Below, in pieces: positions 28,871 through 41,156 of a stretch of 64,000 nucleotides of DNA. The notes under the pieces were generated by a model. It saw only the letters and a program-made list of their open reading frames with translations. It was not told where the DNA came from and ran no database searches. Position numbers and translations under genes: made by a program. The DNA comes from Rhynochetos jubatus (lineage: Eukaryota > Chordata > Aves > Eurypygiformes > Rhynochetidae). How positions within the stretch are numbered: the stretch's first letter is position 1; every line of letters starts with the position of its first letter. The stretch is from assembly GCA_027574665.1 (NCBI GenBank), contig CM050690.1, forward strand, positions 35,372,357 to 35,436,356, read 5' to 3'.

Positions 28871-31800
28871 CTTTTGGCATGTGACAACCAGCTTATAAAT
28901 GTTAATGCTCAAAGACTGCTATATAGGGAAATTCTGTTAGAAAAATTAATACGTTAAAGAACTTAAATACTTTTTAAAGGTTTGTTTAGTGTGTTTAAGG
29001 ATGGTGTGGTGAAGAATGCCAACAGACTGTGACTGTTCTCAATTCCTGACCAAAAATGTGAAGGAAAACCAGTTGCGTGCTTACGCCATTATCCATGAAC
29101 TACTCAGAGGTATTATGTGTGCGGTTTGATATGGCACACCTGAATTATGAAAGTGGTTTTCTTATTTGCAACAAATTTCCTCTTAATTTTACTGGATAAT
29201 CAGATGTGAATATAAGTGTGCAGTGCTCTCCTTACTGCTGACACCAGAGATGTGGGAGTGGGATATGCAAATAAACATACCTTTCATTAGATCTAACTTT
29301 TAGAGTACTTAAAATATGTTTTTCATTAGTTATAACTAGGGTATATGAAAGATTATATATTTATTAACTGCAAACTATGCATTGAACTAGTGCCTTTGAA
29401 TATGAAGGGAAAGAAGTCCAGGTACTTTAAAATGCATTGATGACAGTTGTGTTAGCATGTAATGAATTGGTTGGATCCATACTCGTTCAGCTCCTGGCAG
29501 AGTGGATATGGAGGGAAGTGAAATGTTACATGTACTGCTTTACTTTTACTCCTGTTACTGTGGGAATCGGCTTGTAATTTACATCATCTTTAGGCAAAAC
29601 TGTACCATGAATAATACACAAAGCTTACACAATGTTTTTTAAATTTATATTAAGGTGTGCACAAGTCTTATTTGGTTAACCAGTTAGTGATATCAGTTAG
29701 AAACAAATCTTCAATGCAAAGCATCCTGCAGGAAACGGAGAAGTATTCAGGTGTAAAGCACTTCAAAAGCTCAGGATGGGAAACGAAGACAAATTTATAA
29801 ATAGAAATTTTAGGCTGGAGAAATGGTTAGGTCTTTTTCCAAGAAATCCTCCAAAGGGCATTGTGAGTGGAACCAACTGAGGAGTCCCAGCGCAGACCGT
29901 GGAATCACTGATTGAGGATATATGTAAGGTACATGCATTATATGTGAGTCATCTTTATTTCCTGAGTCATGCTTGGAATCTGGAACTGCACATGTACAGT
30001 ACATAAAAGCAGTTGCTCTCAAATACATCTGCTTTCTTATAATGGCCCTTGACCAAGGCCGTTTTTTTTGCAGGTATGACTTCATCTTGCTTTTTAAATG
30101 GTTTTCGAGCTTGCTCTTTTGAAGTTAAAACAGGAGGTACTGTATCCGGCTCTGCTGGTGTAGATGCACTGACAGTCCTGGATTTTGGGCAAGAGCTGCT
30201 GGTTTAAATGTTACAGCAATTACCTTGAGTACTGTTTTTCCAAGAGACTGAGGATGCACTAGGAAAATCACATAAGCACCACAATCAGCTTTGAAAGTTA
30301 ATTTTATGTAACAACTCCGAGGTCTTGTCAGACCAAATAAATAATTTGTATGAGGCTATGCAGTTCTCACAGTCTTTTGCAAGCACTCAGAATGCTGAGA
30401 TTATTTGCTTTATGCACTACAATAAAGCTGATTTTATGCCTGATGCAAACAGATAATGAACTGGAGTTTCCTCTGGTGATGTTGCAGGTCTATCTGGGAT
30501 TTTGGAGTTGCAGTCAAGGAAAAAGGGAAAGGTACAAACAATCTAATTGTCATAAGAAACCACTAAGCCATGTTTTGCTTCATTTTCTCTGCACAATATG
30601 TTAAGGATTAGGTAATGTAATGCATAGTGGAATCTAAAATTTGACATGTTAAATGGTACTGAATAATAAAAAAACCACCCTTCCAAAATGACAAACCTCA
30701 TAAAAGTTGACTACTTTGTAATAGTATTTCTTTATGCATTATTTACAATAGCTTTTCCTTGAACAATCACACAGATTGTTCACCTCGATGACTTGTACAA
30801 ACTTCAGAAACTGATGATGAGAACTGAAGAACGAAGGCTTTTTTCCTCTCGAGCACTGTGCGTGAAATGATAATAAAAAGGTGCAAGTTCAGAAACGTAC
30901 ATGAAAATAGTACCATAAACAGCCCATGTCTTCAACTGTACATACTTCTTTCCTTTTTCTGGTAAATCATTTTTATGTCTAAAATATTTAACTAACTTGC
31001 TGGATTCCCTTCCTTGCAGACATTCATTTTGTTTACTTCTCAGTTGGATTCTAGTGCCTGTACCGTTAGAACTGAACACGAACGGAAATGGAGTATTGGA
31101 CTCAGCTTGGTGATACTTAATTGCTTAAGTAATTATGTATGGATACACAGTACACTGGCACGGTTATGTTAGTTAACGTTTTCAAGCATTATCAATTAAA
31201 TTCAATTAATCTAAAGAAAAAAGGTGCAAGTGTCAAAATGGAATTGTTTATTTTGCATGTCAGTGGTTTCCTGTTGGCTGCTGTAAATCCAGCATACCCG
31301 TGCAGCGGCTTTCAACCTTCATAATGGCTGTAGTGCCAGTTTGGCTTCAGGTTTTACTGGCAAAAATAAGCAAGAAAAAATCCTGACCAGTTTAGAACTG
31401 AAGGTCCTTCCCTGCTACTGCAAAGTGTGCCTGATGAGGGATTTTTGTAAGCCGTTCCACCTCTGCAGTGGGCTAAGTTCTGGCTCTGAAGGTGAGGCTG
31501 TGCTGCTCTGTGGCTTTCTGGTCCCGGGCAGTCTTGCCACTGATCTGTGAAACGGAGCGAATTATCAATTTAAAGGGAACTTACAAGGCTGTGTGTGGTT
31601 TTTGAAAATCGTTGTGCTTAGGAGGAGACAAAGATAAAGGGCTCAAGTATTCACATTTACTGAAACGAGTTTTTCAGTGCAGGTGATGTTTTGCTGCAGA
31701 AGGGTCAGAAAGTGTGACAGCCCTAACTTTGTATCACTTTCTTTTGATCACAACAAATTTATATTTGAAAGCATTTTGAAGGAAAGAGACAACATTAAGT

Positions 31801-33011
31801 TGGAAACTCCTTTTAACAGTAAATAATGTTTTGTGACTAGGACACCAATGTTTCTGGAGGTACAAGTCTTACTCTGCTTATGCACTAGCTGGAAAGGATC
31901 AACCCCATTAGGGGTATGAAATTTTGTAATTATTTGAAGAGCATATACCAAGCTTCTGCCATTTTCAGTCACATAAGCCTAATTTATCCTGTATGAAACA
32001 GCTAAGTGTATTATTTAAGTAGGAGACTGTAAACACACATATTTCAATTGAAGAGAGGGAAATTTGGGGGCATGCAATCTGCCATGAAATGTAATTTATA
32101 GAAGGGATTATTATCAAGGTTCTTCTGATTCCTGCTGAGTGCTTCACTGAATGCTATGGAATAATACTGAAGATTGAATTACTGGTCACAGAGGATGTCC
32201 TTGTGGCAGCAAAGGTTCTTGTGTAAATGGGAATGAGCGTGTTTTATTATTTAGCTGTAAAAACATGTATTTATATGTTTATTTATTTGTGCAGGTACTC
32301 ATTCATTAACATTTATTTATTTATTTGTAAGAAGGCATATGTGCCTGATGGAAAAAAAGCAGAAGCAGCATCTACATCACTTGTTGAGACTTTTTTGTTT
32401 TTAAACAGAGCTCACCTTACTCTGGGGAAGAAATCCTTCATCAGTGTTACTCAGCACTGCCCACGTCCTAGGTTTATGGCAGTTCTGTGCTGAGGTCTGC
32501 CTCATACATGGGAAGGACCTGTATTTTACTGTATTTTTAAAAATCTTTAAGCTTTTTATTTTTCAAGACCATGTTTTTAGTTTTGGTTTTTGGTGACTTT
32601 TATTTTTGTTTGTTTTGGGGTTTTTTTGCTTTTATTTAGGGACAGTGTATTAAGATTGTCCTGAAAATCCCTGAAGGCTAGAAGATGATATCATCATCAT
32701 AATCATAAATTTTCAGCTCAATTATTGGACTCCAAAACCCACTGGTAGTTTAAAAATGAAGTCTTTCCTGCCCATTATGTTTTGATGTGTGACTGAAGTC
32801 TCGAATATTTGACATCTCTGGTCTTGAATTAGTTCTATCAATCATCTGTAGTACTGTTGGGTGGTGTTTCAGAGGGTATTTTCAGACACACCCATACTTT
32901 ATGTGGATATCTTGCCTACTGGGGTGGAAGGCAGGACCCAGCTTCTGCCCCAGCTGAAGATTTTAGTGGTGTAGTGTTAAGAGCAGGAGCCATGGCATTG
33001 CTGCAAAATGT

Positions 33012-33040
33012 TTTGAGACACCTCTGTCGGGTGTCTCAAA
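33012..33040. repeat. Short hairpin-forming inverted repeat
   Basis: TTTGAGACACC (33012-33022) and GGTGTCTCAAA (33030-33040) are perfect reverse complements separated by 7 bases. The stem extends by a further G:U and G:C pair. It lies in the GC-richer block. It is too short for a microRNA precursor by itself. Confidence 0.6.
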
Positions 33041-33879
33041 GCCTCTCTTGGGAGATGCTGTTTGCACAGGCAGCAAGCAGGCAACAAGCGGGACAGCTAG
33101 CAGAGACTCTTCAGCTTGCACAGCCCTCTGCTGATGCAAGGGACAAGGGGATAAGGAGTAACATCTGCTGCTGGAGGGGTGACAGTGGTGGCCTATCACT
33201 GTGCCACTGGAAGTACAGGCCACCCTTTGGGGGCCTCTGCTATGGCTCCGTCCTTGCCCTAATGATGCTTCATCTGTAGCTTGGGGAAGGGCAGGGTTGA
33301 TCAGGAATGCTGCTGAGGAGTTGCATGGAATAGGGATCATTTGCTGTGCACCCATAGTGGGCAATGGGGGTGTCCATGGGGAGAGGTTCATGTGTGGGTG
33401 GGGGTCCTGTATCTTGCTGGGTATAGGTCCATGGGGTGAGCAGTGAGGACCCCAAGGACTTGCTTTGTTGCTGCTGTACATGTGGGGGACAAGGAAAATA
33501 TGTTATTTTTTTGTGTAGAAACCTTTGAGCTGTTTCTGACTCTTTGCTCTTCATGTGTTGCCTTATCAGCTTCATTGTATGGGCATTCATTCTTTGGGAC
33601 TACTAAATGCTGTGCATAAAGGTTTTAGTTTTATTTATGCCATTTCTGACATTTCCAGCTGGCAGAAGTTCACTTATAAAGTACAAACTTGATGTATTTC
33701 CATTCCAGTCATAATAGTGTGTCTCAAGATATAGTTGTAGCTTGAATATTAAAAGCTCTTTGTGTTTTTATTGTACAGTAGTGAGCAGGTTCTGCCAAAA
33801 AAATTATCCATAGGACACTTTTTCTGTATGAGATTCATATTATTCTTCTCATTTCAGTTAAGCAGTAAATATGGATGTA

Positions 33880-35023
33880 CTGGAGTAAGGATGACTCTGC
33901 CTTGGTTGAGGAGGAGCAGGTTAGAGATCAGCTGGGCAAACCTGACACCCACAAATCCATGGGGCCTGATGGGATGCACCCACAAGTGCTGAGAGAGCTG
34001 GCAGATGCTATTGCTGAGCCACTCTCCATCATTTTTGAAAGACCCTGGAGAACAGGAGAGGTGCCTGATGACTGGAGAAAAGCCAGTGTCACTCCAGTCT
34101 TCAAAAAGGGCAGGAGGACGCAGGAGACTACAGGCCAGTCAGCCTCACCTTCATCCCTGGAAAAATGATGGAACAGCTCATTCTAGATGTCATCTCTGAG
34201 CATCTGGAGGAAGAGAAGGTTATCAGGAGTAGTCAGCATGGATTCACCAAGGGGAAATCTTGCTTGACCAGTCTGGTAGACTTCTACGATGGCATGACTA
34301 GCTGGGTGGATGAGGGAGAGCAGTAGATGTTGTCTACCTCGACTTCAGCAGGGCTTTGACACTGTCTCCCATAACATTCTCATAGGTAAGCGGTGGAAGT
34401 GTGGGTCATGTGAGTGGACAGTGAGGTGGATTGGGAATGGGCTGAATGGCAGAGCTCAGAGGCTTGTGATAGGCAGCACAGAGTCTAGCTGGAAGCCTGT
34501 GGATAGCGGGGTTCCTCAGGGCTTGGTACCGGGTCCAGTCCTGTTTAACATCTTCATCAGTGACCTGGATGAGGGGACAGAGTGTACCCTCAGCAATTTT
34601 GCTGGTGGTACCAAACCGGGAGGAGTGGCCGATACACCAGGAGGCTGTGCTGCCGTTCAGTGAGACATGGACAGGCTGGAGAGCTGGGCTGAGAGGAACA
34701 TAGCGAGGTTCAACAAGGGCAAGTGCAGAGTCCTGTGCCTGGAAAGGAATAACCCCAGGCACCAGTACAGGCTGGGGGGTGTCCTGCTGGAAAGCGGCTC
34801 TGCAGAGAAGGACCTGGAGTGCTGGTTGGCAGCAAGTTAACCATGAGCCATCATTTTGCACTCATGGCCAAGAAGACCAATGGTATCCTGGGGTGCATTA
34901 AGAAGAGTGTGGCCAGCAGGTCGAGGGAGGTCATCCTCCCTCTCTACTGTGCCCTGGTGAGGCCTCATCTGGAGTGCTGTGTCTAGTTCTGGAATCCCCT
35001 GTTCAAGAAAGACAGGGAACTAC
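33880..35023 (+). mobile_element. CR1 LINE, outer copy, 5' part (interrupted)
   Basis: This is the front part of a CR1 element carrying most of the reverse transcriptase. Readable segments include KSMGPDGMHPQVLRELADAI, the [12 protein letters not shown] motif, and [20 protein letters not shown]. The frame is broken near 34111-34120 and again near 34355, where one T is missing from the AFDTV motif. The catalytic FADD box reads FAGG at 34598-34609, so both active-site aspartates are lost. The element stops at GGGAACTAC (35023) in the sequence leading to the LERVQRR motif. The same element resumes at 35991, so a second CR1 has inserted here. Confidence 0.92.
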
Positions 35024-35990
35024 TGTTGGGACCGGGTTGTTTAACATCTTGGTCGGTGACATGGACGATGGCAACAAGTGCACCTTCAGCAAGTTTGCTG
35101 ATGACATCAAGCTGTGTGGTGCAGTCCCATGCTGGAAGGAAGGGATGCCATCCAGAGGGACCTGGACAGGCTGGAGAGCTGGAGAGGTGGGCCTTTGCCA
35201 ACCTCATGAAGTTCAACAAGGCCAAGTGCAAGGTCCTGCACCTGGGTCGGGGCAATCCCAAGCACAAGTACAGGCTGGGTGGAGAATGGATCGAGAGCAG
35301 CCCTGAGGAGAAGGACCTGGGAGCACTGGTGGATGAAAAGCTGAACATGAGCTGGCAGTGTGCACTGGCAGCCCAGAGAGCCGACCATATCCTAGGCTGT
35401 ATCAAGAGAAGCGTGGCCAGCAGGTAGAGGGAGGGGATTCTCCCCCTCTACTCTGCTCTCATGAGACCCCACCTGGAGCACTGTGTCCAGCTGTGGAACT
35501 CTCAGCTTAAGAAGGATGTCAACCAGTTGCCATAAGTCCAGAGGTGGCCATGAAGATGCTCAGAAGGCTGGAGCACCTCTGCTATGGGGACAGGCTGAGA
35601 GAATTGGGTTTGTTCAGGCTGGAGAAGAGAAGGCTCCAGGGAGACCTTAGAGCACCTTCCAGTACCTGAAGGGGGCCTACAAGGAAGCTGGGGGGGCTTT
35701 TTACAAGGGCCTGTAGTGACAGGACATGGGGTAATGGGTTTAAACTGAAAGCAGGAGGATTTAGATTAGGTATCAGGAAGAAGTGCTTCACAGAGAGGGC
35801 AGTGAGGCACTGGAACAGGTTGCCCAGAGAAGCTGTGGATGCCCCATCCCTGGGAGTGTTTAGGACCAGGCTGGATGAGGCTTGGAGCAACCTGACCTAG
35901 TGGAGGGTGTCCCTGGCCATGGCAGGTTGGAACACGATGATCTTTAAAGTTCCTTCCAACCCAAATCATTCTGTGATTCTATGATTTTAA
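35024..35990 (+). mobile_element. CR1 LINE, inner copy, inserted into another CR1
   Basis: A 5'-truncated CR1 of about 967 bases in the same orientation as its host element. It begins within the LFNI(L/F)VGDMDDG region, keeps an intact FADD box at 35094-35105, and continues through [19 protein letters not shown] and [17 protein letters not shown]. It then has a stop at the usual SRSREG position near 35425 and other frame breaks. It ends with the full 3' UTR and a tail of TCTGTGATTCTATGATTTT just before 35991. Because it splits the outer copy it is the younger of the two. No long target duplication is visible, which fits CR1 integration. Confidence 0.92.
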
Positions 35991-36441
35991 TGGAGAGAGT
36001 CCAGAGGAGGGCTGCAAAGATGATTAGAGGACTGGAACGTCTCCCTCATGAGGAGAGGCTGAGAGAGCTGGGTCTGTTTAGCCTGGAGAAGACTGAGAGG
36101 GGTTCTCATAAAAACTTACAAATATCTAAAGGGCAGGTATCAAGAGGATGGGGCCAGACTCTTTTCAGTGTTGCCCAGCGACAGGACAAGGGGCAATGGG
36201 CACAAACTGGAGCACGGGAAGTGCCACCTGTGCTTGAGGAAAAACTTTACTCTGAGGGTGACAGAGCACTGGAACAGGCTGCCCAGGGAGGTTGTGGAGT
36301 CTCGTTCTCTGGAGACTTTCAAAAGCCACCTGGATTCGTTCCTGTGTGATCTGCTGTAGGTGAACCAGCCTTGGTAGGGGGGTTGGACTAGATGATCTCC
36401 AGAGGGCACTTTCAATCCCTAACACTCTGCAAATCTGTGAT
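35991..36441 (+). mobile_element. CR1 LINE, outer copy, 3' part
   Basis: This resumes the element interrupted at 35023: GAACTAC joins TGGAGAGAGTCCAGAGG with no visible loss. It encodes the C-terminal reverse-transcriptase tail ([17 protein letters not shown], then [20 protein letters not shown]) with frame changes. Its 3' UTR differs from the inner copy (GGTTGGACTAGATGATCTCC and a CTGCAAATCTGTGAT end), so the two belong to different CR1 subfamilies. Confidence 0.92.
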
Positions 36442-37475
36442 ACCTTGGAACTTTTTGCAATCCAGTATCAATACTGTGTCTGGGAGACATATATAGAGTA
36501 TAAATAGGTCTTTAGAAAGCGGACAGGCCATGGGTTTAAGACATTCTGAATGCTTGAAAATTGAGTAACATATTACAGGTGAAATTCAAGTCTGACTGGG
36601 CCTTTACCTCTTTGCTTTATGGATAATTCTTGGGCCAGGACTTACGGACTCTTGTTATATTAATCTCAGTTCTCTAATATTTTCCAGATTTGTATCATTT
36701 CGTACTCCAGAGGCATTTGTTTCTAGGCTTTTCCACTTCTTGGATACTCTTAATCATTGGTCTTCTTTTTAATTGCATGCTGAAGGTATCTTTAAAAAAG
36801 ACAAAATGTTACCATCCATGTGTAATATTGCAAGATCTGTGTTTTCCATTATGGTCAATCTGTGGATAAAGAATCAAATTTTCCATAGTGCTTTCTGGGG
36901 TGCTTTGGTTTGAAGTTGTTCAGGGTTTGATTTATTTGTTTGTGTTTGTTGTTGTTGTTTTCTTGTTTTTGTTTTTGTTTTGTTTTTGTTTTTGGTTTTT
37001 TTTTTTTTGGTTTGGTTTGGATTTTTTGTCTGTTTTTTAGTTTGTCAGAGAGGCTTTACATAGCTTTGTAGCCTTAAACATGATTGATCCTAATAGTCTA
37101 ACTTATTTCTGAAAATCAGCAATTGAATAGGTAAGTAGTATTCCGCAATATAATGAAAAAGACTGCCAAAATCTGTTTCTCTCCTCAATAGATTTTTACT
37201 GTTTGCTATCAGATATTGAAAGGATCTTCAGGTTTTATGGTCATAGTATATTGAGAGACCAGAGGGAAGCTACAGTGGCTTTTTTTGTGTTGGCCCAGCT
37301 GTGGGTGTGTGATACATTTAACTGCTTCTCTAGAACCAATCTCAAAAGCTTGGTTTACTCTTCTGTGACAATATTTGTTAATTAAGATAGAATTTGAATA
37401 AATGATCAAAATGCTGATTTTTGAAGGCCAGGAGTAATAATCTGTTATGACTAACGTTTCTGATTAAAAAAAAAA
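36442..37475. other. Presumed intron with GTTT-rich simple sequence
   Basis: AT-rich sequence between two CR1 copies. Positions about 36928-37022 are a T-rich tract of GTT, GTTTT and GTTTTT units, a degenerate simple repeat. No exon is recognised. Confidence 0.6.
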
Positions 37476-37808
37476 ATCATAGTATGGTCTGGGTTGGAAG
37501 GGACCTTAAAGATTATCTAGTTCCAAACCCTCTGCCATGGCAGGGACACCCTCCACTAGACCAGGTTGCTCAAAGTCTCATCCAGCCTGGCCTTGAACAC
37601 TCCCAGGGATGGAACACCCACAGTTTCTCTGGGCAACCTGTTCCAGTGCCTCACCACCCTCTCTGTGAAGAACTTCTTCCTGATATCCAATCTAAATCTC
37701 CCTGCTTTCAGTTTAAACCTGTTACCCCTTGTCCTGTCACTACAGGCCCTTGTAAAACGTGCTCCCCCCAGCTTCCTTGTAGGCCCCTTTATGTTCTGGA
37801 AGGCTGCA
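37476..37808 (-). mobile_element. CR1 LINE 3' fragment
   Basis: A minus-strand CR1 3' end of about 330 bases, closely similar to the copies at 17804-18094 and 44916-46016. On the plus strand it shows GGGTTGGAAGGGACCTTAAA, the CCCTCCACTAGACCAGGTTG segment of the 3' UTR, and then the reverse complement of the terminal coding segment. It is heavily 5'-truncated. The ORFs here are antisense or partial frames of CR1. Confidence 0.92.
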
Positions 37809-40800
37809 ATATTTGCTTTTATTTAAAATAATAAATTTTAAAAATATATTTACTTTTATTTAAAATTTAACTGCAACCTCCCTCTTTTCTGTGAGCTGTC
37901 GCAGCAAGGAGTTATCAGGACTCCAGGTATACATTTATTACGAGGAAGATGTATGTCTGAGCAAAAAGCTGAATGATGAGTTGTACTTAACCGCCTTCAG
38001 TGTTAATTTTGATGGAGTTAGTTTATGCTGTAAAAGATTTTTTCATTGGTAGCTGATATTCCTTGGTTCTTTCAATTTACGGGACCTATACAGCTGCTTA
38101 CAGAAACTGTTCAGTCTCTGGATTTTAGAAGTGTGAAAACTTTCAAATCTATTTTCTTCAGTGATACAACTATGACAAAATAATAGGTTGCAACTGCTGC
38201 ATGATAACAATGGACTTTCTATAGTGGATAATATACTATTAGTTTATAATTATGAAAATGTGTGTCTGTGTAATATTGGTTTATTAATATGAATATAAAT
38301 TTATGTATACCAGGACAGGTTCCGGATACATGGACCAGGTTAAGCAGAAACATGGAGCTATTAGGTGCTAAGTTAGATGTGTGCATTCATTTTGCACAAC
38401 TTGTTGATCTTAGGTCAGAATGTCTAATGGTAATGTTATTTCTTTCTTCCTTTCTGTTTATGTAATTTAAATAATGTGGTCCATGCTTACAGAATCCTAG
38501 TTCTATATGAAATGTTAAATATGTTACTACCTAGTCTACAGAGAATCCCCCATGGGCCGTTCTGTAGCCTGTGCTACTTTATTCCTCCCTTACCATATCC
38601 GCTAAATGGTCCCTGCAGTGAGGATTTTCACTTAAATTTGTGTTTCTTGTATTCTGCATTGCCCTTCAGCATACTCCTCTCCGCAGCTCCCGCTTTTCAA
38701 AGGAGTTGCGTGGGGGTGACATAATACCTGAGTCAGTTGCTGAAACTAACGACATGTCTGGCTTAGCTTCAGAGCCTGGTCCGATTCTTGCAAGTATGTC
38801 TTCTTGTGGTTGCTGCTACCTCATTCAGCATATTATTGTGGTTTTTCAAGTTGGAGTGACTAATTGTACAATTTGTCAGTGATTGAGCTTTTTTAGCCTG
38901 TCCCATTCTTGCTCTTACTCCACCTCCCACCCCATATCTCTTCCTCCCTGCATACTAACTCATTTGTAAAGCTTAGATGAAGGCATTATTTATTTTGGTG
39001 CAAGTTTTCCAAATGGATGATTTGTAGAGAGACTACAAAGGTTTCCTTCACAAGAGCTGGGTGCAGCACCTGAATTGCTTGGAAGGATCAACTTCCCAAA
39101 CAAGCTCCATTCACAGGCTTTTGGTGAAAATTTTCATCCTTTTGATGATCTGTAACTATTTTATGAATTACACTCACTTGGCCATTGAGATGTTTACCCT
39201 GTGAATATCATAGTTCCAAAGGACTACATAATTAATTTGAGTCTACTGAAAGTAGACCTTGATTAATTCACTGTCCATGAGGTCAGGCATCCGGGGGTAG
39301 TTGCCACGTGCTGACTCTAGCTCTGCAATGCCAAAAAGGTCTGCAACGCCAAAAAGCTCTGCGTGTTTTCTAAGCATTTGGGAACTGAAGCAGCATGTTG
39401 CAGCTACTTCCCAAAGCCCTGGGAGAGCAGTGAAAGGATTTCTTGTCAGAACATAAGAGGCATTGCATATCTGGGCCATTGGCAGAGCTTTGACAAAGTA
39501 CAGAGCTGGCTGCAAACCAGAATCTGCCATTTAAAATCATGTTATGCCTGGTTTAACATGTTAGAAACCCATAAGCAGTAGCAACTAGTAGGCAAATAGA
39601 ATTGTTCAACATCAGCCGCTGCTTTCAAAACACTGCAGAATAAATTTGAAAAAACAAAATGTATGTAGGATCTCGTGCATGTGGAAGGTTCAGATGTGTG
39701 TTTGCACTGCTAGCCAGGTGCTGCTGTCATTTCACAACATATTACTGCATTATTATTAAAAAGTAAGCCACAGTCTACTCTTAATGTCAGTCATGTCCAC
39801 TTCTGTTCTTTTCTCCTGTATTTTTTCTGCCTCATGTGTAGTCCCCCCTTTTAGTCATTTGTAATGATGCTTACTGACCAATCTTATTTGGAGAAGATGG
39901 AAAGAAGAAAAGGATTTAAAAAAAAAATTAAATACTTTTGAAGCTTTAAAGAAGAGTAGCTGATGCTCAGTTGTAACTTTTTGTTGTTTTCCTCTTTAAC
40001 TTCTTCCACCTTACTCAGGATCCTTATAAAGGGTCATAATTAACTCTGCTAGCTAAAAATGGTTTTATAAATATGCAAACTGCATGGTAACAGCCTTGGT
40101 CTTAATAGCTCCTGATGCTCTGACCCATGGTTAGGCATGCTCTGATTGGGGTTGGGCTGAGTTTCCCACTCTCACAAACTCCAGTGAGGCCTCTTCCCAT
40201 TTCCTAAGTATTCATCATAAATATGGATATATTGACATATATGGATGTATTAATACTATTGCTTTTGTTATCTATGATTTCTGTCACATGCACACACATG
40301 CACATATGCACAAATTAGTTTTAAAAACTAGGTGCCTTCAGTAGAGTTGACATGAATCTCATCTTCATAGTGAGATGTATCCTAGTTGAGCAAATAAGGA
40401 GAGAATTAGGTTCCTCCTTTCTTGGGAAACAGTCTGATTCAGGTATATGTGTACTTCCTCTACGTTTTGTATATTCTCGGTGAATGTCCTGATGTGATGA
40501 GATGTCAGGATTTTCTCTCTGGTTTTGACATAGAGCTGGTGTCAGTAACACTGGCCTCAAAGCTTCATGTTTGATGATTTTTTAATGAAAACTTTGTCTG
40601 TACAACTCACTGTGTAATTGATAAAGACATGGACAAACTTTTTTTTTTTTTTTTAATTAGAAAACTTTACATTTAATCGATTTCCTAAATTTATGTGGCA
40701 TGTTCATAAAAGTGCGGATAGATATTATGGACATTATCTTTTTTTTAATAGCTGGACTGTTGAGGCTTTCAATTCTCCTGTTGATAGTAGGTGCTTTATG

Positions 40801-40835
40801 AGAGGACAGCATTAGTGGCATTTTCTGCATTTAAC
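37809..40835. other. Presumed intron, nothing recognised
   Basis: AT-rich unique sequence. It contains a small tandem duplication at 39321-39358, a CA/TG-rich patch near 40285-40315 and a T run at 40639-40654. No exon or further transposon is recognised. Confidence 0.6.
39321..39358. repeat. Two-unit tandem duplication
   Basis: TCTGCAATGCCAAAAAGG is followed directly by TCTGCAACGCCAAAAAGC, an 18-base unit repeated with two differences, and by the start of a third unit (TCTGCG). Confidence 0.8.
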
Positions 40836-41046
40836 AATAGAATAATTTAGGTTGGAAAATTCCTTTCAAGATCATCGAGTCCAATCGTTAACCTAACACT
40901 GCCAAGTCCACCACTGAACCATGCTCCTAAACGCCGCATCTACAGGTCTCAAATACCTCCAGGGACGGTGACTCAACCACTTCCCTGGGCACATTGTTCC
41001 AATGCCTGACAGTGAAGAAATTTATCCTAATATCCATTCTAAACTG
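40836..41046 (-). mobile_element. CR1 LINE 3' fragment, old
   Basis: A diverged minus-strand CR1 3' end: AATAGAATAATTTAGGTTGG at the tail side, then the reversed 3' UTR (AGTCCACCACTGAACCATG) and part of the last coding segment (CACTTCCCTGGGCACATTGT). An internal deletion lies near 41008, where several codons of the RVVKHW-like segment are missing. It belongs to the same general subfamily as the 58701-58978 copy, judged by the CAGTGTTAGGTT/AACCTAACACTG segment. Confidence 0.88.
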
Positions 41047-41156
41047 GTGTTTTAATGTTGGTTAGATGACTTGTAAGAAAGTTTCTTGTTTCTGCTTCTT
41101 GATAAGAAAAAAAATATTTTATGACATAATTTCCTACTGCTTCTTTTAATTAGCTG

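Larger units (their letters stand above)
18095..33879. other. Long presumed intronic stretch without gene
   Basis: Nearly 16 kb with no recognised exon or transposon. Simple sequence is present: 16 C at 18362-18377, a (CAA)n run at 18948-18961, 15 A at 19630-19644, 19 T at 22811-22829, TTTA-rich sequence near 32275-32330, and a degenerate 20-base tandem repeat at 28799-28870. A GC-richer block lies at about 32930-33470. Overlapping ORFs near 21124-21733 (minus strand, up to 133 codons) and 32963-33481 (minus, 172 codons) match nothing I know. Confidence 0.55.

Noticed and set aside
35107-35388. ORFs antisense to CR1 elements (also at 34406-34861, 35582-35890, 36140-36425 and 45406-45933)
   Set aside because: They are antisense frames of CR1 coding sequence, not genes.
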